DNA of 64,000 bases from Ephydatia muelleri (taxonomy: Eukaryota > Porifera > Demospongiae > Spongillida > Spongillidae), in contig JABACO010000001.1 in the NCBI GenBank assembly GCA_013339895.1, forward strand, positions 1,826,544 to 1,890,543. Reading direction: 5' to 3'. The notes beneath the pieces were generated by a model, which was given only the letters and a program-made list of their open reading frames with translations, did no database searches and was not told where the DNA came from. The number at the start of each line of letters is the position of its first letter. Position 1 is the stretch's first letter. Shown piece after piece: positions 61,231 through 64,000 of this stretch. A program made the translations under genes and the position numbers.

Positions 61231-62994
61231 TGTCGGTCGGAGCGTAGTTGCAACCTGGAGGGGGGGGGGGGGGGGGGGGGAGGGAATTCCTCCTATTTAT
61301 ATTCATTATCCATTCATTACTATGATAAAGAAATTTCACGAGCATGTGATATTGAAATTAGACCGTATGAAGGAGAAAATCTACTTCGGTCATTGGGTGT
61401 CTTTCATGAGCAATCTTGCCTTATACCCTAGGCACTATAGCGCAAAAAGCATGCGCAGGTTTGACAACATGCAACCAAACTTGATAACCCTCACACGTAC
61501 ACAATCAACAGACATTGTAGCATTAATATTGATTGAATTAGGTTTCTCTAAATATAAAATGTGTGCATAGTTATAAACGAATTTAATTAGAATTCATAAG
61601 CCATTAACTATCAAATGAAATTTACTTTAATAACTCAGTATTAAATAAGTAACTTGAAAATCAACCCAAAGTAGCTAATCATATCAATATTGATCGTTAC
61701 AGAGGGCCTTGATAAATTTGAATTTGTTGCTCAACCGTTGGGACAGTTTCCGCGAAAATGTCCTATGTTTTATAACATTATAACTATAAAAATGCTCTGC
61801 GCGTGAATCGTCGTAGCGTCCGAACGGTTAATGCTGTCGACTTCCTATTTTCACCACATGATGCCACACCATCTCTCTATGGATTAATCGAATATTGTCT
61901 CTTAGCTCCACTCCCTGAGGAAAATACAAGAAGTCTTACCTCCAGGGGTTCGAAACACGAGTATTAGTGTCGGCATTGCCTCAAATTCGGTTTCCAGTTA
62001 GAGAAGCTCTTGAGGTACTTAAATATCCTTTTCGTTAATTTTTACTTCAACTATATATATTAGACCCGACCCGCGAAACTAGCGGGAAATGTGCTTTAAC
62101 TATATCTTATCACCTGTTGAAGTAAAAGCATTTAAATCGATATATGGGACAGTTTCCGCGATAATTGCCCCACGGTTAAAATGTTATAAAAATGCATCGC
62201 GTTTGAATCGCTATAACTTCCCAACGGATAACGCTATCGACTTCTTATTTTCAACACTTCATAGTGAAATGGTGTAGTATGAAGTGTTGAAACTAGGAAG
62301 TCGATAGCCTTATCCGTTGGGAAGTTATAGCGATTCAAACGCGATGCATTTTTATAATATTTTAACCGTGGGGCAATTTTCGCGGAAACTGTCCCATATC
62401 TTCCGAAATATTAACGCTATCGTTGTGGAGATACAAGTGTGCAAAGATATTTCCCGGGCGTTACGCGCCATTGTCCTCGAAGCCAGTCGAAATACGTTAA
62501 TGGCGCGCAACGCCCGGGAAATATGCAATTTCTTTGCACACTTGTATCTCCATAACGGATAAAGCACAAATTAACGAACCGAACAAATCAATAGCGGTAG
62601 GACCCTTCTAAATACATACCTATTTTGAACCGATTTGGACACTCCTACCTGAAGATGTGGCCGTTTTGAACCCTACGGGGTATCGGACCTTGAAATGTCG
62701 GTACCCCGCATGTGTAAGACACCAAAATGGATTTTCACAAATAGTAATGGTGTGGTATGTTGTGTTAAATATAGGAACCCGATAGCGTTAATATTTCGGA
62801 AGGTATGTCGATTTAACTTTTATGTTATCAAATAAAATCCACAAGACCCATTTTCGTATAGAACGTTCCATATAATAATCAAATGTGGACTTCCGGTGTC
62901 ACAGGAAATTCTGCCGCTTGGAAATATTGTCGCGGCGACAATATGACCTAAGGAAATCGTGTCGCTTTAATTAAACGTATAGCGACCATATTTC
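61231..62994. other. Gene-free stretch with hairpin repeats
   Basis: No supported exon. 61738-61870 is a diverged copy of the hairpin arm at 62147-62261 ('gggacagtttccgcga' marker). 62880-63035 contains several short inverted words around 'aggaaattctgtcgc'. Confidence 0.6.
62147..62803. repeat. Nested hairpins
   Basis: Three inverted pairs occur in one stretch. 62147-62261 pairs with about 62284-62398 ('tatgggacagtttccgcg' ends). 62424-62472 pairs with about 62500-62554 ('gagatacaagtgtgcaaaga' ends). The short word 'ttccgaaatattaacgctat' at 62400 has its reverse complement at about 62781-62801, enclosing the second hairpin. Confidence 0.85.
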
Positions 62995-63864
62995 CTAAGG
63001 ATATTCTGTCACTCCCAGGAAATTCTGTCGCGCGCATAAAACATGCACATTTTGGCTCCGCAAATTGTGACATGATTGAGAATTCACACATGCACCTGAT
63101 GCAGTTTTAGAACATACAGGGGAACGGTACCAATTAGTGGATCTCCTGATGAGGCCTGGAGATACGGCACGCAAGCAATCACAGTGGAACCACTTCTGGC
63201 ATCCATCGCATTGCACAATCTTTCTTCCTGTATACGGGAGCCTACAATGACAGTGTATTTCAACCACTTCTTCCTTCAAGACTTTAGGCTTCCTTGCTGC
63301 AATACTTTGTGGAGGGAAAGGTAACACGGCACCATTTTGGAAGCACAGTAGCAAGTGTTTCCGCATTAAAAACTGGTCAAATTCCCGCATACAAAGATCT
63401 TGCCCATTACATATTGCAGTAGCAGTCGCAATAGCAAAATGTCTACAGGGACCAACGGGTGATGCTGGTCACCATTGGGTCGGCCTGTGTCCCAAACAAA
63501 GACGCTGGTCATGGTTTGGTGGCTGTCCCAGGGTAGAAGCCCGGAGGGTGTTGCCCACCATTGATGCAAATAGCATATACATGTACACATTGAAATACAT
63601 AATGGAGAGAGGGGAAGTGGAGGGTGGGTGAGCGACTGGCCGCAGTCAATGCTATCACTGGAGTGCTGCACCCATGGAGCCCTCACTTAAATATGAAACC
63701 TGAACCATATCGACAGAGGATTTGATTGGATAAGGGGTGTTGTAGGGGAAATGGACGCCCTGCAATGCTATTGGGCACGAATGCCCAGCGTATGATTGGT
63801 TAGGATCATTCATTGAATGCATCTGCAGGAACATGTGTCTACATCTTGGTCCAAGCAACAGCAA
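62995..63864 (-). pseudogene. Ulp1-like protease C-terminus plus PHD finger fragment
   Basis: The upstream part (63864-63690) is open and unrecognised. From about 63465 the frame reads a PCRHFAIATATAICNGQD segment that resembles the DCG-x-FA catalytic Cys region of Ulp1/C48 proteases, with Asp and Gly replaced. A FDQFLMRKHLLLCF segment follows, then a PHD-type finger CHCRLPYTGRKIVQCDGC with WFHCDC; the final Cys pair is incomplete (WYRSPVC). Ulp1-plus-PHD proteins of this kind occur in animal transposon-derived families. Replaced catalytic neighbours and lack of an upstream catalytic His suggest a remnant. Confidence 0.5.
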
Positions 63865-64000
63865 GCTTTCCCTATAGTCAGCTTAGTAACACTATATAAG
63901 ACAGAGCAATTCTCTGCATTAAACTTGGTTTACTAGCACTGCATGCATGTACCTAAAAACGCGCCCTGCATTATGCAGGGCAGCTCTCCCCGGCCCACAT
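63865..64000. other. Window end, nothing recognised
   Basis: Short AT-rich end with 'gcgccctgcattatgcaggg', a small palindrome at about 63961-63982. No gene. Confidence 0.4.

Noticed and set aside
1-64000. tRNA, rRNA or other structural RNA genes
   Set aside because: No cloverleaf with conserved A and B box words or rRNA core sequence was recognised by eye; a covariance-model scan would be needed to exclude them.

Overview
This is animal (metazoan) DNA, most likely from a sponge. The evidence is spliced genes with short introns (many 50-120 bp), GTAAGT-type donor sites, abundant (CA)n microsatellites and long poly-G runs, a front-end fatty acid desaturase, several RING/B-box/filamin/NHL (TRIM2/3-like) proteins, and remnants of animal DNA transposons. 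The species is not certain. No bacterial-type operons, rRNA or tRNA genes were seen.

Layout. Positions 1-2388 (minus strand) hold the 5' part of an unusual gene. A signal-peptide/acidic-propeptide exon is followed by an array of about 82-bp repeats. Each repeat carries one exon-like unit of exactly three bases, read as acceptor CAG, a triplet, then donor GTAAGT. A second array lies on the plus strand at 27119-29188; it lacks the first exon but keeps the 3' end. Positions 3965-25818 and 40897-54235 are arms of a large inverted duplication carrying the 3' part of a desaturase gene, a TRIM-NHL gene and a gene with a GGNH motif. The left arm also carries an 11-kb insertion (9563-20560) with perfect 14-bp terminal inverted repeats; the right arm preserves the empty site. 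The 15-kb spacer contains the second microexon array, decayed TRIM copies and two directly repeated blocks, each ending in a 34-bp minisatellite. Beyond the right arm are the cytochrome b5 exons that complete the desaturase (48645-56620), then a region of transposon-derived fragments (57.7-63.9 kb): a RAG1-N-terminus-like zinc-binding protein, an Ulp1-like/PHD protein fragment, and nested hairpin repeats.

Functional picture. The intact or nearly intact candidates are the desaturase (minus, 48645-56620), one TRIM-NHL gene (minus, 42913-45094) and the microexon gene. Most other coding matter is duplicate or decayed. The microexon gene is the most unusual object: a run of single-codon exons, all of the 6-, 9- and 15-nt exceptions also being multiples of three, in which the codons vary while the surrounding introns are almost identical.
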